A stretch of DNA of 64,000 nt, taken from Mesorhizobium huakuii (lineage in GTDB: Bacteria > Pseudomonadota > Alphaproteobacteria > Rhizobiales > Rhizobiaceae). A program made the position numbers and the translations under genes. The stretch spans positions 496,001 to 560,000 of the forward strand of contig NZ_CP050299.1 in the NCBI RefSeq assembly GCF_014189455.1. Direction: 5' to 3'. Positions 48,557-58,186 of the stretch are shown in pieces. The notes beneath the pieces are model-generated. The model did no database searches. It saw only the letters and a list, made by a program, of their open reading frames with translations, and was not told the origin of the DNA. How positions within the stretch are numbered: the first letter of the stretch is position 1; every line of letters starts with the position of its first letter.

Positions 48557-50379
48557 ATGTGCGGGATTGTTGGCATTGCTGGGCAACAGCCGGTGTCGGA
48601 TCGGTTGGTCGACGCGTTGAAGCGTCTGGAATATCGCGGCTATGACTCGGCCGGCGTTGCGACGATCACCGAGGGCGCCTTGCACCGCCGGCGCGCCGAG
48701 GGCAAGCTCGTCAATCTCGAGACGAGACTGAAGGAAGAGCCGCTGAGCGGCAACATCGGCATCGGCCACACGCGCTGGGCAACCCATGGGGCACCGACTG
48801 AACGCAACGCGCATCCGCACTTTAGCGATGGTGTGGCCGTCGTCCATAACGGCATAATCGAGAATTTCGCCGAGTTGAAGGACGAATTGGCGGCGGCGGG
48901 AGCCGAGTTCCAGACCGACACCGACACCGAGGTCGTCGCGCATCTCTTGGCAAGACACCGCCGGGAGGGCATGGGGCGAGGTGAGGCGATGCATGCCATG
49001 TTGAAACGTGTCAGGGGCGCCTACGCGCTTGCCATTCTCTTCGAGGATGATCCATCGACCATCATGGCGGCGCGCAATGGACCGCCGCTGGCGATCGGTC
49101 ACGGGGACGGCGAGATGTTCCTGGGCTCCGATGCGATCGCGCTTGCTCCCTTCACCAATGAAATTACCTATCTCATCGACGGCGACTGGGCCGTAATCGG
49201 CAAGACGGGCGCCGATATCTTCGATTTCGACGGCCATCCTGTCGAGCGTCCGCGACAGACCTCCACGGCCGCGCCGATCTCGCCAACAAGGGCAACCATC
49301 GCCACTTCATGGAGAAGGAAATTTACGAGCAGCCCGAGGTCATCGCGCATGCGCTCGGTCACTATATCAACATCATAGAGAATCGCGCCGACATGGTTTC
49401 TGGCATCGATTTCTCCAGAATCCCGAGCTTGGCGATCTCTGCCTGCGGCACCGCCTATCTCGCCGGACTGATCGGAAAATACTGGTTCGAGCGCTATGCG
49501 CGCCTGCCGGTTGAAATCGACGTTGCGTCCGAATTCCGTTACCGCGAAATCCCGTTGTCGCCGCAGTCGGCGGCTATTTTCATTTCGCAGTCCGGCGAAA
49601 CCGCCGATACGCTGGCATCGCTGAGATACTGCAGGGAGCTTGGGCTGAAAATTGGCGCCATCGTCAATGCCCGCGAATCGACCATCGCTCGGGAGGCCGA
49701 TGCGGTCTTCCCGATCCTTGCCGGACCGGAGATCGGCGTCGCCTCCACCAAGGCTTTCACCTGCCAGCTTGCCGTTCTTGCCGCACTCGCCATCGCCGCC
49801 GCCAGGGCCCGCGGAACCGTAACCGAAGACGAGGTGCAGGCGCTCGTCAGGAGCCTCGCCGAAGTGCCGCGCGTCATGGGGCAGGTACTCAACAGCATCC
49901 AGCCACAGATCGAGTTCCTCTCGCGTCAACTGTCAAAGTGTCGTGACGTCCTGTATCTTGGCCGCGGCACCAGTTTCCCGCTGGCGATGGAAGGTGCGCT
50001 GAAGCTCAAGGAGATTTCGTACATCCACGCCGAAGGCTACGCGGCGGGTGAGTTGAAGCACGGTCCGATCGCATTGATAGACGAGAACATGCCAGTTATC
50101 GTTATCGCGCCACATGATCGCTTTTTCGAAAAGACCGTCTCCAACATGCAGGAAGTGGCTGCCCGTGGCGGGCGGATTATCCTCATCACCGATGAAAAAG
50201 GGGCGGCCGCATCGACACTCGACACTATGCACACGATCGTGCTGCCGGCCGTCGACGAGATTATCGCTCCGATGATTTTCTCGCTGCCGATACAGCTTCT
50301 TGCCTACCACACGGCGCTCTTCATGGGCACAGATGTCGACCAGCCGCGCAATCTCGCAAAATCGGTCACCGTCGAATGA
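48557..50379 (+). pseudogene. nodM: Glucosamine-6-phosphate synthase NodM, one frameshift
   Basis: ATG 48557 gives MCGIVGIAGQQPVSDRLVDA with Cys2 as glutaminase nucleophile, GHTRWATHGAP and HNGIIENF. After HPVERPRQTSTAA (about 49265) one base is missing, and the isomerase half continues in another frame: LANKGNHRHFMEKEIYEQPE, two SIS domains (SACGTAYLAG, SQSGETADTLASLR, STKAFTCQL) and the end DQPRNLAKSVTVE. It makes glucosamine-6-P for the Nod-factor chitin backbone. The nod box identifies it as nodM rather than housekeeping glmS. Confidence 0.92.
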
Positions 50380-51043
50380 CTGTGACGTTTTTATAGGTGG
50401 CGATGCTCGTCCATCCGAAAGCGCCAACACGTGTCTAGAACTGAAGCTCGGATGAAATCCAACAATCGCCATCCTTTTTTCGGCAGGTCGGGCAATTGCG
50501 CAGGGCAGCCGGATTGAGCTTGCTCAAGCCGACGTCAGCACAGAAGCCCGCGGCCCTTTCGGCTGTATCCTCGGCCGCCCCATCCTTTCAGTTTGCGAAT
50601 AAGCATCGGCGGCTTAAAAAATTTGGTTAACAGCGGTAATCGATGTGTGATTCAAACATAGCGCGTTTTTCGCTGCATCGGCGGCGGACATTGGTCGAAG
50701 GTATCAGCGTCCGCTAGGCTGGGTGGACGGTGCTGGAGGCGGAGGCAGGGGAGTTCGAGTTGCTGTTCAAGAATGCCTTGGGCGAGGATGAGTCGCGTGG
50801 GATCGCAGGACGAATGCGGTACAGTTGATCGGGCCATCTCAGGGCAGGCAGGTTCTTGAAACTTGATCAGAAGCAGGTGAGCCGCCATATTCCGACTTGG
50901 CTGTCCATTTCAGGTGGCCCATTTTATGGATGAGGCCGGTCCGGCCGAATCGACGTCCATTTTTTTGATTTGCTGGGTGCGCGCCAGGTCCGGGAGGAAA
51001 TCTCCCGATCTATCAGGCGCTCCTTATCTTCTTGGAGGTGTCT
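50380..51043. other. 0.65 kb without assignable gene
   Basis: No family match in either strand; no promoter motif found besides the ribosome site of the next gene. Confidence 0.4.
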
Positions 51044-51298
51044 ATGAAGGATTCGCGCAGTCCCGAGCCAGTCTTGACGGCTATGTCGCAGGGGACCCAC
51101 ATCATCCGCGCTTATCGTGAGCACCTTGGATATTCGATCGAGGACCTCGCAGTGGCGTGCGGGCTTGCCGCTGAGGAAATCCAAAACATCGAGTCGGGTC
51201 TGAGGTACAACAAGGGTTATCGGGATCGGATAGCGAGATCACTGTCCATACCTGTGGGAATTCTTGAGGCAGAGTCGGACATATCGGACGCCGCGTGA
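51044..51298 (+). CDS. Small XRE-type HTH regulator, 84 aa
   Basis: ATG 51044 after TTGGAGGTG. The helix-turn-helix is clear: IIRAYREHLGYSIEDLAVAC, GLAAEEIQNIESGLRYNKGY, then an acidic tail. Regulators of this size control transfer of symbiosis elements (for example QseC in Mesorhizobium) or toxin-antitoxin units, but identity is not proven. Its stop overlaps a following ATG (TGATG at 51296-51300), suggesting translational coupling. Confidence 0.75.
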   Translation: MKDSRSPEPVLTAMSQGTHIIRAYREHLGYSIEDLAVACGLAAEEIQNIESGLRYNKGYRDRIARSLSIPVGILEAESDISDAA

Positions 51299-51573
51299 TG
51301 TCGGATAATCTGCAAATGAGTGGAAGATCCGCTCCTTGTGATGTGTAATTTGCGACGGATAGTCGAACGTCAAAAAAAGAGCGCCCGGGTCCTGGAAACG
51401 AAGAACGGGGAGACGCGAATGCCTTCTGGCGCAGTACCGCCAAGAGAATTCTCGTCCAACTGTCCGAGTCAGGAATTGCACAAGGGTTCGCCGAATATGA
51501 AGTTGGAACGCTTCATCTTCATACTGTCTTAGGCGATATCGCCGCCCGGAGTGCTGCGACACGTGCACGATAG
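51298..51573 (+). pseudogene. Small ORF coupled to the XRE gene, interrupted by one stop
   Basis: The frame from ATG 51298 has TAA at 51346 and then stays open to 51573; the distal part reads AFWRSTAKRILVQLSESGIA and EYEVGTLHLHTVLGDIAA, which looks like a genuine small protein. Overlap with the regulator suggests a two-gene unit. An alternative N-terminus in another frame (ATG 51341, MCNLRRIVERQKKS) could be joined by a shift near 51415. No family recognised. Confidence 0.3.
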
Positions 51574-52236
51574 CATCGGCTCGTGACGAAGGATTGCTAA
51601 CGGCGAACTCATGCTGGTCGGCAACGCGATACCGGCTGGAGCATCAGGTTGGCCGACGAGAGCGGCCCACCAAGTTGGGCAGGATCGGCCGACACGGCCG
51701 ACATCGCGCCGCTCTGACAAGAGCACAGCGGGCACCCAGACACTGCCGGGTTGACTATGGGTGTCGGAACCGCGAAAAGGGGCCGCTCTTCATGAGTGGC
51801 GTGCGCCGGCAGTCTAACCCCAAGCCCCCGCCCAGGCTGCCGGCGCGCTTCTAACGTAGACATAGGGCACAACGTTTCCTTGTCCGACTACGCCTCGATC
51901 AGATCCCGAGCAGCCAGCCAGTGTTCGACCGTCGCTTCCGCCTCTGCCTGGCGCCCGAGGCGCTTCCTCCAGCGAGGAAAGCCGATCACCATGGGTGCCG
52001 CCAGTTCTGATGCTCACCCACGTGCCATTTGCCTGCTTGAAAAGGGCAGGGCGGCTAGCGTCGCCCCTGTTGTTACTATTCTTCGCTGTGGTCGGTGTCT
52101 TCCTTGGCTTCGGAATCGGGACATTCGACTTTGCAAAAAAATAGGCCGCCGGAGCCGTTTTCGAGCACGACAATCATGCCGGCAGTGCCGGCAACGATGC
52201 CGCATGCAAAAATCCACAGATGGTTCTAGCCAAATG
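51574..52236. other. 0.65 kb without assignable gene
   Basis: A minus-strand stretch near 51890-51990 (EATVEHWLAARDLIEA) resembles a transposon-protein end but cannot be placed. Confidence 0.35.
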
Positions 52237-52626
52237 CTAGCTGCCCAGCATATGTCCGGCATTTCGCAAGGCCCCTAGGAAGAGACTGGCATGGCCGTTG
52301 GCATCGATCTTGGCCTGCATCGACAAAGGCATGCTGTTCCAGTTTTCCAATGGCGCAATGAGATGTGAGAAAGTACCATTGACGATGCAACGGTGGGTAA
52401 CAAGGCCCTGTCTGTCCAACGCCAGCACGCCGGTTCGGTCGCCCAGATATCGGATGGCTGCGACCCGCTGGACCTCCGCGTCACCGTCGACCCGTACGTC
52501 GAAAAGCAGGATACCGCGGCTCCTGGTGGCTATCTCCGCGGCTTTTTCAGCGAAGCTTAAGGAGAGAGAGCGGACGCTTTCGACCGCCATCTGGAAAACC
52601 ATCAAATCCAGTTCATTCACGGCCAT
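52237..52626 (-). CDS. Hypothetical protein, about 129 aa
   Basis: ATG 52626 gives MAVNELDLMVFQMAVESVRS, then RGILLFDVRVDGDAEVQRVA and TGVLALDRQGLVTHRCIVNG. The frame has the look of a real soluble alpha/beta protein, with alternating hydrophobic strands, but no family is recognised and the ribosome site (about CCTTAT region) is weak. A longer frame to 52671 adds a Cys-rich start that is less likely. Confidence 0.4.
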   Translation of the reverse strand: MAVNELDLMVFQMAVESVRSLSLSFAEKAAEIATRSRGILLFDVRVDGDAEVQRVAAIRYLGDRTGVLALDRQGLVTHRCIVNGTFSHLIAPLENWNSMPLSMQAKIDANGHASLFLGALRNAGHMLGS

Positions 52627-52639
52627 AAGGTAACTGCAC

Positions 52640-53208
52640 GTAACACAGGGGTCATTGCAATCGACGCACACGGCTTGTTCACAGATGTCGGCTCACGACC
52701 GATCATTTAGTTTGGGTTTGCCGGTTGGCCACTGACCGAGGGCGTGCTCCGGTTCGAACCGATCCTGAAGCGGAATGCGCGGGATCTACGGAACCCGAAG
52801 AGCCGGCCAGCCAAGTTGCCGCGACAATTGATGTCAATCATTCCAGACATCTGCATTTCGGCGCGGCTGCGAAAAATCCCACCTGGTAAATCCGTTCTTT
52901 GCGGCAAGCCCATCCTCGGGCCGTCTTGTACATGAAACCCTCGCGTGGCGTCCCTCGAAGCTCGGCACCGCCGGGCGCTTGATCGAAGCGTCGAGAACCC
53001 TGTTTTCCGAAGATCCGGGACCTCCTTCAGAGCATATTCTGGTACGCTCGCCTTTGAACATCCACTGAAGCGTCCGTTTCTAGTCCGTGTTCCCTGTAGG
53101 CTCACCGCCTGAGCGCGCCTTGCACACAGCGGCACGTCCGCGCATGAAACTTGTCCCCCGTTCACTTCACAAAATGGATTTCCTGAAGTACTAGGAGCGC
53201 AGAGAAAT
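52640..53208. other. Upstream region of the queCDE operon
   Basis: No recognisable gene. The promoter for queCDE should be here but I cannot fix it. Confidence 0.4.
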
Positions 53209-53241
53209 CTCCGGTCGCAGCCTACCCGGTTAAAACAAGGA
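53209..53241 (+). ncRNA. preQ1-I riboswitch controlling queCDE translation
   Basis: CCGGTCGCAGCCTACCCGG folds as stem CCGG (53211-53214) with CCGG (53226-53229) and the conserved loop core GGTCGCAG...ACCC; the tail TTAAAACAAGGA carries the A-rich strand that forms the H-type pseudoknot. The pattern is very near the well-studied Thermoanaerobacter tengcongensis aptamer. AAGGA (53237-53241) is also the ribosome site of queC (ATG 53249), so ligand binding should hide it and stop translation. Confidence 0.88.
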
Positions 53242-53248
53242 CCCAACG

Positions 53249-53947
53249 ATGAAAACTCTCGTCATCTGCTCCGGCGGATTGGACTCCGTTACTCTTGCTC
53301 ACAAGGTGGCAGCGGAGTACGAGCTCGCCGGCCTCCTATCTTTCGATTACGGCCAACGGCACCGGAAGGAATTGGGATTCGCCGCCCTTTGCGCTGAACG
53401 CCTGAACGTCCCGCATCGCAGCATCGACATCCGCCAAATCGGCCGCGGCCTTTCCGGCTCCGCGCTGACCGATAGTGTGGATGTGCCGGATGGGCACTAC
53501 GCCGAAGACACGATGAAGGTCACGGTAGTGCCGAACCGGAACGCCATCATGTTGGCCACCGCCTTCGGTCTCGCCGCCGCGCACAAGGTCGAAGCGGTGG
53601 CGACTGCCGTGCACGGTGGGGATCATTTCATTTATCCCGACTGCCGTCCGGCCTTCATCGACGCTTTCCAGATGATGCAAGACCGCGCGCTCGACGGCTA
53701 CGCGAAGGTTCGCCTTTATGCGCCCTATGTGAATCTCACGAAGGCGGACATCGTTAGGGATGGAGCAACATACGGCACGCCCTTTGCACAGACCTGGTCC
53801 TGCTACAAGGGCGCCGAGCGTCACTGCGGGAGGTGCGGGACCTGCGTCGAGCGGCGCGAGGCGTTTCATCTCTCTGGGCACCTGGACCCCACCGACTACG
53901 AGGACTCCGACTTCTGGCTCGATGCGCTGCGAAGGAGGACCGCATAA
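53249..53947 (+). CDS. queC: 7-cyano-7-deazaguanine (preQ0) synthase
   Basis: 232 residues. The PP-loop ATP motif is CSGGLDSVTLAH, followed by DYGQRHRKELGFA and VPNRNAIML; the zinc site lies at TWSCYKGAERHCGRCGTCVE (four cysteines). It makes preQ0 from CDG for queuosine. First gene of a tight queC-queD-queE operon behind a preQ1 riboswitch. No queF is in the window. Confidence 0.97.
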   Translation: MKTLVICSGGLDSVTLAHKVAAEYELAGLLSFDYGQRHRKELGFAALCAERLNVPHRSIDIRQIGRGLSGSALTDSVDVPDGHYAEDTMKVTVVPNRNAIMLATAFGLAAAHKVEAVATAVHGGDHFIYPDCRPAFIDAFQMMQDRALDGYAKVRLYAPYVNLTKADIVRDGATYGTPFAQTWSCYKGAERHCGRCGTCVERREAFHLSGHLDPTDYEDSDFWLDALRRRTA

Positions 53948-54303
53948 TGTTCCGCATCACCAAGGAGTTCCACTTCTCGGCCTCGCATCAGCTCACCTCG
54001 TTGCCGCCCGATCACCAATGCGCGCGCCTGCACGGGCATAACTACATCGTCGAAGTGGAGCTTTCAGCGAATGGACTGAACGACAACGGTTTCGTGCGCG
54101 ACTATCACGATTTGGCGCCATTCAAACGCTATATCGACGAGAGCTTCGACCACCGACATCTCAACGACGTGCTCGGACATGAGCAAGTCACCGCGGAATG
54201 CCTGGCCAGACATTTTTATCTATGGTGCAAGGCACGCCTGCCCGAAACCTCGGCCGTGCGGGTGAGCGAAACGCCGAAAACCTGGGCGGAATACCGGCCA
54301 TGA
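53947..54303 (+). CDS. queD: 6-carboxytetrahydropterin synthase
   Basis: 118 residues from ATG 53947, whose first base overlaps the queC stop. Zinc histidines in [11 protein letters not shown] and [14 protein letters not shown] and catalytic Cys (CARLHGH) are present, plus FDHRHLNDV and [12 protein letters not shown]. It turns dihydroneopterin triphosphate into 6-carboxytetrahydropterin. Overlaps queE (ATGA). Confidence 0.96.
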   Translation: MFRITKEFHFSASHQLTSLPPDHQCARLHGHNYIVEVELSANGLNDNGFVRDYHDLAPFKRYIDESFDHRHLNDVLGHEQVTAECLARHFYLWCKARLPETSAVRVSETPKTWAEYRP

Positions 54304-55034
54304 CCGATACGCATCCCGCTATCCGCGTGAGCGAGATTTTCGGGCCGACGATCCAGGGCGAGGGCGTGCTCATCGGTTTGCCGACGGTCTTCATCAGAAC
54401 CGGCGGGTGTGACTATCGCTGTTCCTGGTGCGACAGTCTCCATGCGGTGGACAATCAATTCCGCCATGAATGGGAGATGATGCCAATCGACGCGGTATGG
54501 CAAACCGTCGTTACGCTTTCCGGTGGCCGGCCAGTGATGGTGTCGCTGTCAGGCGGCAATCCGGCCATTCAGCCGTTTCGTGCGCTCATCGAGCGAGGCC
54601 ATGGTGAAGGTTACCGTTTTGCGCTCGAGACCCAAGGTTCGGTGGTCAGGGACTGGTTTGCCGACCTTGACGTGCTGGTCCTCAGCCCTAAGCCGCCTTC
54701 AAGCGAAATGAGGACCGATTGGGCCACTCTCGAGGCGTGCGTCGATGCGGCGCAGGAGAAGCCGCAGATCGTGCTCAAGCTCGTTGTTTTCGACGAGAGC
54801 GACTACGCCTACGCGAAAGGCGCCGCGGAGCGATTTCCGCGCCTTCCGGTTTACCTGCAACCCGGCAATCACACGCCGCCCCGTCCTGGCAACGAAGACG
54901 CGTCTGTCGATCTGGACGGAATAATGAAACGCATGGAGTGGCTGGTTGAAAAGGTAACCGGCGACAGGTGGTTCGACGCCCGCGTGCTGCCGCAGCTGCA
55001 CGTTCTGCTGTGGGGCAACAAGAGGGCCGTCTAG
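54300..55034 (+). CDS. queE: 7-carboxy-7-deazaguanine synthase (radical SAM)
   Basis: 244 residues from ATG 54300. [20 protein letters not shown] is the family start; the cluster motif is [12 protein letters not shown] (Cys37, Cys41, Cys44), then [10 protein letters not shown] and ETQGS. It converts carboxytetrahydropterin to CDG. Intact; it ends the operon. Together with queC and queD it supplies preQ0 but the later steps must be encoded elsewhere. Confidence 0.95.
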   Translation: MTDTHPAIRVSEIFGPTIQGEGVLIGLPTVFIRTGGCDYRCSWCDSLHAVDNQFRHEWEMMPIDAVWQTVVTLSGGRPVMVSLSGGNPAIQPFRALIERGHGEGYRFALETQGSVVRDWFADLDVLVLSPKPPSSEMRTDWATLEACVDAAQEKPQIVLKLVVFDESDYAYAKGAAERFPRLPVYLQPGNHTPPRPGNEDASVDLDGIMKRMEWLVEKVTGDRWFDARVLPQLHVLLWGNKRAV

Positions 55035-55210
55035 CCTGCGCCTTTCGCACTGGAACTGCGTCTGCGGATCTTCGGTTAGCCGGGTCGGCCCCCATTGACG
55101 GCGTTGTTGGGGTACTTGCGGAATTATGGTACCGGCACAAAGAGCGTGGCCAGCCGAGTTTGATCCGACTTTGATGGGGCATCCTTGTGGTCCGAATTCA
55201 GGGATGCGCG

Positions 55211-55340
55211 ATGGGCCAGATTGTGCGCGGGAGCATCACGACGACAGAGGCGATCCATCGAGCAATACATCATGGTCAACACGGCCTGAGGACGCGGGCC
55301 AACGCTACGGCACAAATCACAAGACCGTTGGCAACCTGGC
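55211..55340 (+). pseudogene. Transposase N-terminal fragment (IS481-like helix-turn-helix)
   Basis: ATG 55211 gives MGQIVRGSITTTEAIHRAIH and, after a one-base shift, QRYGTNHKTVGN, matching the common transposase start MGQVLHGSATTTEAVRRAIQ...RYGINPKTVAKW. The rest is lost. Confidence 0.6.
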
Positions 55341-55639
55341 GCGAGAACTCCATGTCCATCACCGCATGCAGGTCCACGACCGACAACCACTGCGCCCACC
55401 CAAAGGTTGGCGCGTCGCTACCGCGGTGCGGCGGCAGCACAGCGATCGCGCGCCAGGAGCGCAGCTTGGGGCCTATGTCGCGACGCGGCCGGTCGACTAC
55501 CGTCATTTTGTGGAGCGCCAGACTATACGCGGTCGCAGCGGCAATCGCTTGGCCGCTGCCAGGCTGCCTGCAGCGCCCAGAGCGACCTCCAATCCCCGAC
55601 ACTCGGCCCTTCTCTCGATAAGGGCACGCGCCAGCGGCG
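55341..55639. other. Spacer between transposase relic and dctA control region
   Basis: Long frames on the minus strand have no recognisable domain; I find no dctB or dctD start here although these are usually divergent from dctA. Confidence 0.4.
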
Positions 55640-55657
55640 TGTGCAGAAATCCGCACA
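55640..55657. promoter_or_regulatory. DctD-type activator palindrome upstream of dctA
   Basis: TGTGCAGAAATCCGCACA is an inverted repeat (TGTGC-N8-GCACA) about 75 bases upstream of the predicted dctA start. Its place and form fit binding sites for the sigma-54 activator DctD. A second tandem copy, usual for dctA, is not evident. Confidence 0.6.
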
Positions 55658-55698
55658 AGCACGGCGTGAGGTCCGGCGCGTGTCTCGCGCCGCCAATT

Positions 55699-55713
55699 TG
55701 GCACGGCGCTTGC
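55699..55713 (+). promoter_or_regulatory. Sigma-54 promoter of dctA
   Basis: TGGCACGGCGCTTGC is a perfect -24/-12 element (GG 55700-55701, GC 55712-55713), 111 bases before the dctA ATG. dctA is the textbook DctD/sigma-54 gene. Confidence 0.9.
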
Positions 55714-55823
55714 GACCGACATGGCAGCGGCGTTCGACCGGAGTGCCGCGATGCGAGAAGCCTGGGATGGGACGAAGCGCCCGGCCCCTATCCGGTTGGG
55801 GAGAGAAATGGTGTTAGCTCCAC

Positions 55824-57064
55824 ATGTCCGCAGCGCGGTACGCGGCGCCTCGCAAGGCCTTCTACGCCAAGCCCTATGTGCAGGTGCTTGCCGCCATCGC
55901 CCTCGGCGTCGCACTCGGCTATTTCTATCCGGGGATCGGCGAAAGCGCGAAGCCGCTCGGTGATGCCTTCATCAAGCTTGTCAAGATGATCATCGCGCCT
56001 GTCGTCTTCCTGACAATTGCGACCGGCATCGCCGGCATGAACGATCTCCAGAAGGTCGGCCGAGTTGCCGGCAAGGCGATGGTCCATTTCCTCACCTTCT
56101 CGACGCTCGCACTTATCGTCGGCCTTGTCGTCGCCAATGTCGTTCAGCCGGGCGCCGGCCTCAACATCGATCCGGCCTTGCTCGACGTCCAGGCCGTGAA
56201 TACCTATGCCGCGAAGGCCCACGAGCAGTCCGTCACCGGCTTCCTGATGAACATCATCCCGTCGACGATCGTCGGCGCCTTCGCGCAAGGCGACATCCTG
56301 CAGGTCCTGTTCTTCTCGGTTCTGTTCGGCATCGCCCTGGCCACGGTAGGAGAGACGGGCAAGCCTGTCGTTTGCTTCCTTCAGGCACTGATCGCCCCCA
56401 TTTTCAAGCTCGTCAGCCTGCTGATGAAGGCCGCCCCGATCGGGGCTTTCGGCGCGATGGCCTTCACCACCGGCAAATATGGCATCGGGTCGATCGTTAA
56501 CCTCGCGATGCTGGTCGGGACGTCCTATTTCACCGCCTTCCTTTTCGTGTTCGGCGTTCTCGGCGCGGTCTGCCGTTACAACGGGTTCTCGATCTTTTCT
56601 CTCATTCGCTACATCAAGGAAAAGCTGCTGCTTGTCCTGGCAACGTCCTCCTCGGAGGCCGCGCTGCCCTCGATCATGGAGAAGATGGAGAAGGCCGGCG
56701 CCAAGCGTTCCGTCGTGGGACTAGCCGTCCCGACCGGCTATCCCTTCAACCTGGACGGCACCAATATCCACATGACGCTGGCGGCCCTCTTCATCGCCCA
56801 GGCGACGAATTCGATCTCTCGATTGGCGATCGGATCCTGCTGCTTCTCGTCGCCATGCTCCCTTCGAAAGGAGCAACTCGCATTACCGCTGCAGGCTTCG
56901 TCACTTTGGCTGCAACGCTCTTTGTCATCCCGACCGCCCCGCTCGCCGGCATGGCGCTGATCCTTGGCGTCGACCGCTTCATGTCCGAATGCCAGGCGCT
57001 GACGAATGTCGTTGGCAACGCGGTGGCTTCGCTCGTCCTCGCCCGCTGGGGGCGAGCCGGATGA
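55824..57064 (+). pseudogene. dctA: C4-dicarboxylate transporter DctA, one frameshift near the end
   Basis: ATG 55824. The DAACS-family body is intact: [55 protein letters not shown] and the substrate loop [20 protein letters not shown]. Around 56820 (after QATNSIS) one base is missing; the last two helices continue in another frame: [36 protein letters not shown] and the end at 57064. It imports succinate, malate and fumarate, the bacteroid carbon source. If the lesion is real a second dctA must exist elsewhere. Confidence 0.92.
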
Positions 57065-57361
57065 CGTTCGATCGGCAAAGGCCGTCGCGAGCGGCCCCTC
57101 GACGCTTTGACGGTGGAGGATCAACCATCCGGCCCGGCGAAGGGCGGTTGCGGCCGGCCAGCTCGCGCGAGCGCCGCTCAGCCATTGGGGGCAGGGCGTG
57201 AAGCCGTCCTAGAGGCATTGCCAGCTGGCATCGGCACCGAGAGAGCCCCGCAACTTCCCGTACTCCGGGAAGTGCCGGGCAAGCGATCAAAAGCGATGCC
57301 CGGGTTTACGCCAAAGGCACCGTTGCTGCCCTGCTGTTCACTGTTAATCGGAGACCGCCCC

Positions 57362-58050
57362 ATGTCCAAGCCAACCCCCGGCCTTGTCGTCTCGATCGCT
57401 CTTTTAGCCCTCGCCCTGCTTTTTTCCGCGCTGGGGGCGCTACATCATCCTGCTGTCATAGACTACCTGCAGCAGCTCGAAGACCGACGCCAGCTCGCGG
57501 GGAATTGAAGATGCTCATTGCCGCGCGGCGCGACGCACTGTTCAATGACCCCGCGGCGCCAACCGCTGGCAATCCGGAAAGCGACGTCGCTCTGGTCACC
57601 TTCTTTGACTACAACTGCCCGCCTTGCCGGAACGCAGCCCTCAATATCCAGCAAGCCATCAAGGACGATTGGAGTCTGAAGCTTGTGTTCAAAGAGTTTC
57701 CGATCCTGGGACCGGCTTCCAAATTCGCCGCGGTGGCGGCGCTGGCCTCCCACAAACAGGGAAAATACGAGGCGTTCCACCGTGCCCTCATGGGTTTCCA
57801 CGACCTCGTCAACGAAAGGTCCACCTTGACCATCGCAGCAGATGTGGGCCTCGACGTTGAGCAGCTCAAGCGGGACATGGAAGACCCGGCCATCGCAGAC
57901 GCCATTGCGCGCAATGGCGCGCTCGCCGGCGATCTGTACATCACCGGCACGCCGGCGTTGGTGGTCGGCGATGAAGTGATCCCTGGGATGGTCGATGTTG
58001 CCACGCTGCAACGCTCCATCGCCAATGCGCGAGCAAAGCCGGAGGGTTGA
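57362..58050 (+). pseudogene. DsbA-family periplasmic thiol:disulfide protein, one frameshift
   Basis: ATG 57362 gives the membrane or signal helix LVVSIALLALALLFSALGAL; the frame stops after EDRRQLAGN (57508), and the domain continues one frame over from 57505: IAARRDALFNDPAAPTAG, FFDYNCPPCRNAALNIQQ with a CPPC active site, FKEFPILGPAS and the cis-Pro loop GTPALVVGDEVIPG. The gene is followed by a ccdA start, a frequent partner. A base lost in GGGG (57497-57500) would explain the shift. Confidence 0.8.
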
Positions 58051-58054
58051 GACG

Positions 58055-58180
58055 GTGTTTGAAATTCCAATATCGGCATTTTGACAGCACTGGCGGCCGG
58101 TGCAATCTCGTTCCTCTCGCCATGCGTGCTGCCTGTCGTGCCGGGCTACGTCTCTTATATGGTCGGCAACCCGATGGTGC
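58055..58180 (+). pseudogene. ccdA: CcdA (DsbD-like) N-terminal fragment
   Basis: GTG 58055 after GGAGGGTTGAGAC. VFEIP, a missing base, then TALAAGAISFLSPCVLPVVP and GYVSYMVGNP match the first helix of CcdA with its redox cysteine. It is cut at about 58180 where a repC relic begins. CcdA would move electrons across the membrane to the adjacent DsbA-like protein or to cytochrome c assembly. Confidence 0.75.
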
Positions 58181-58186
58181 GCCAAC

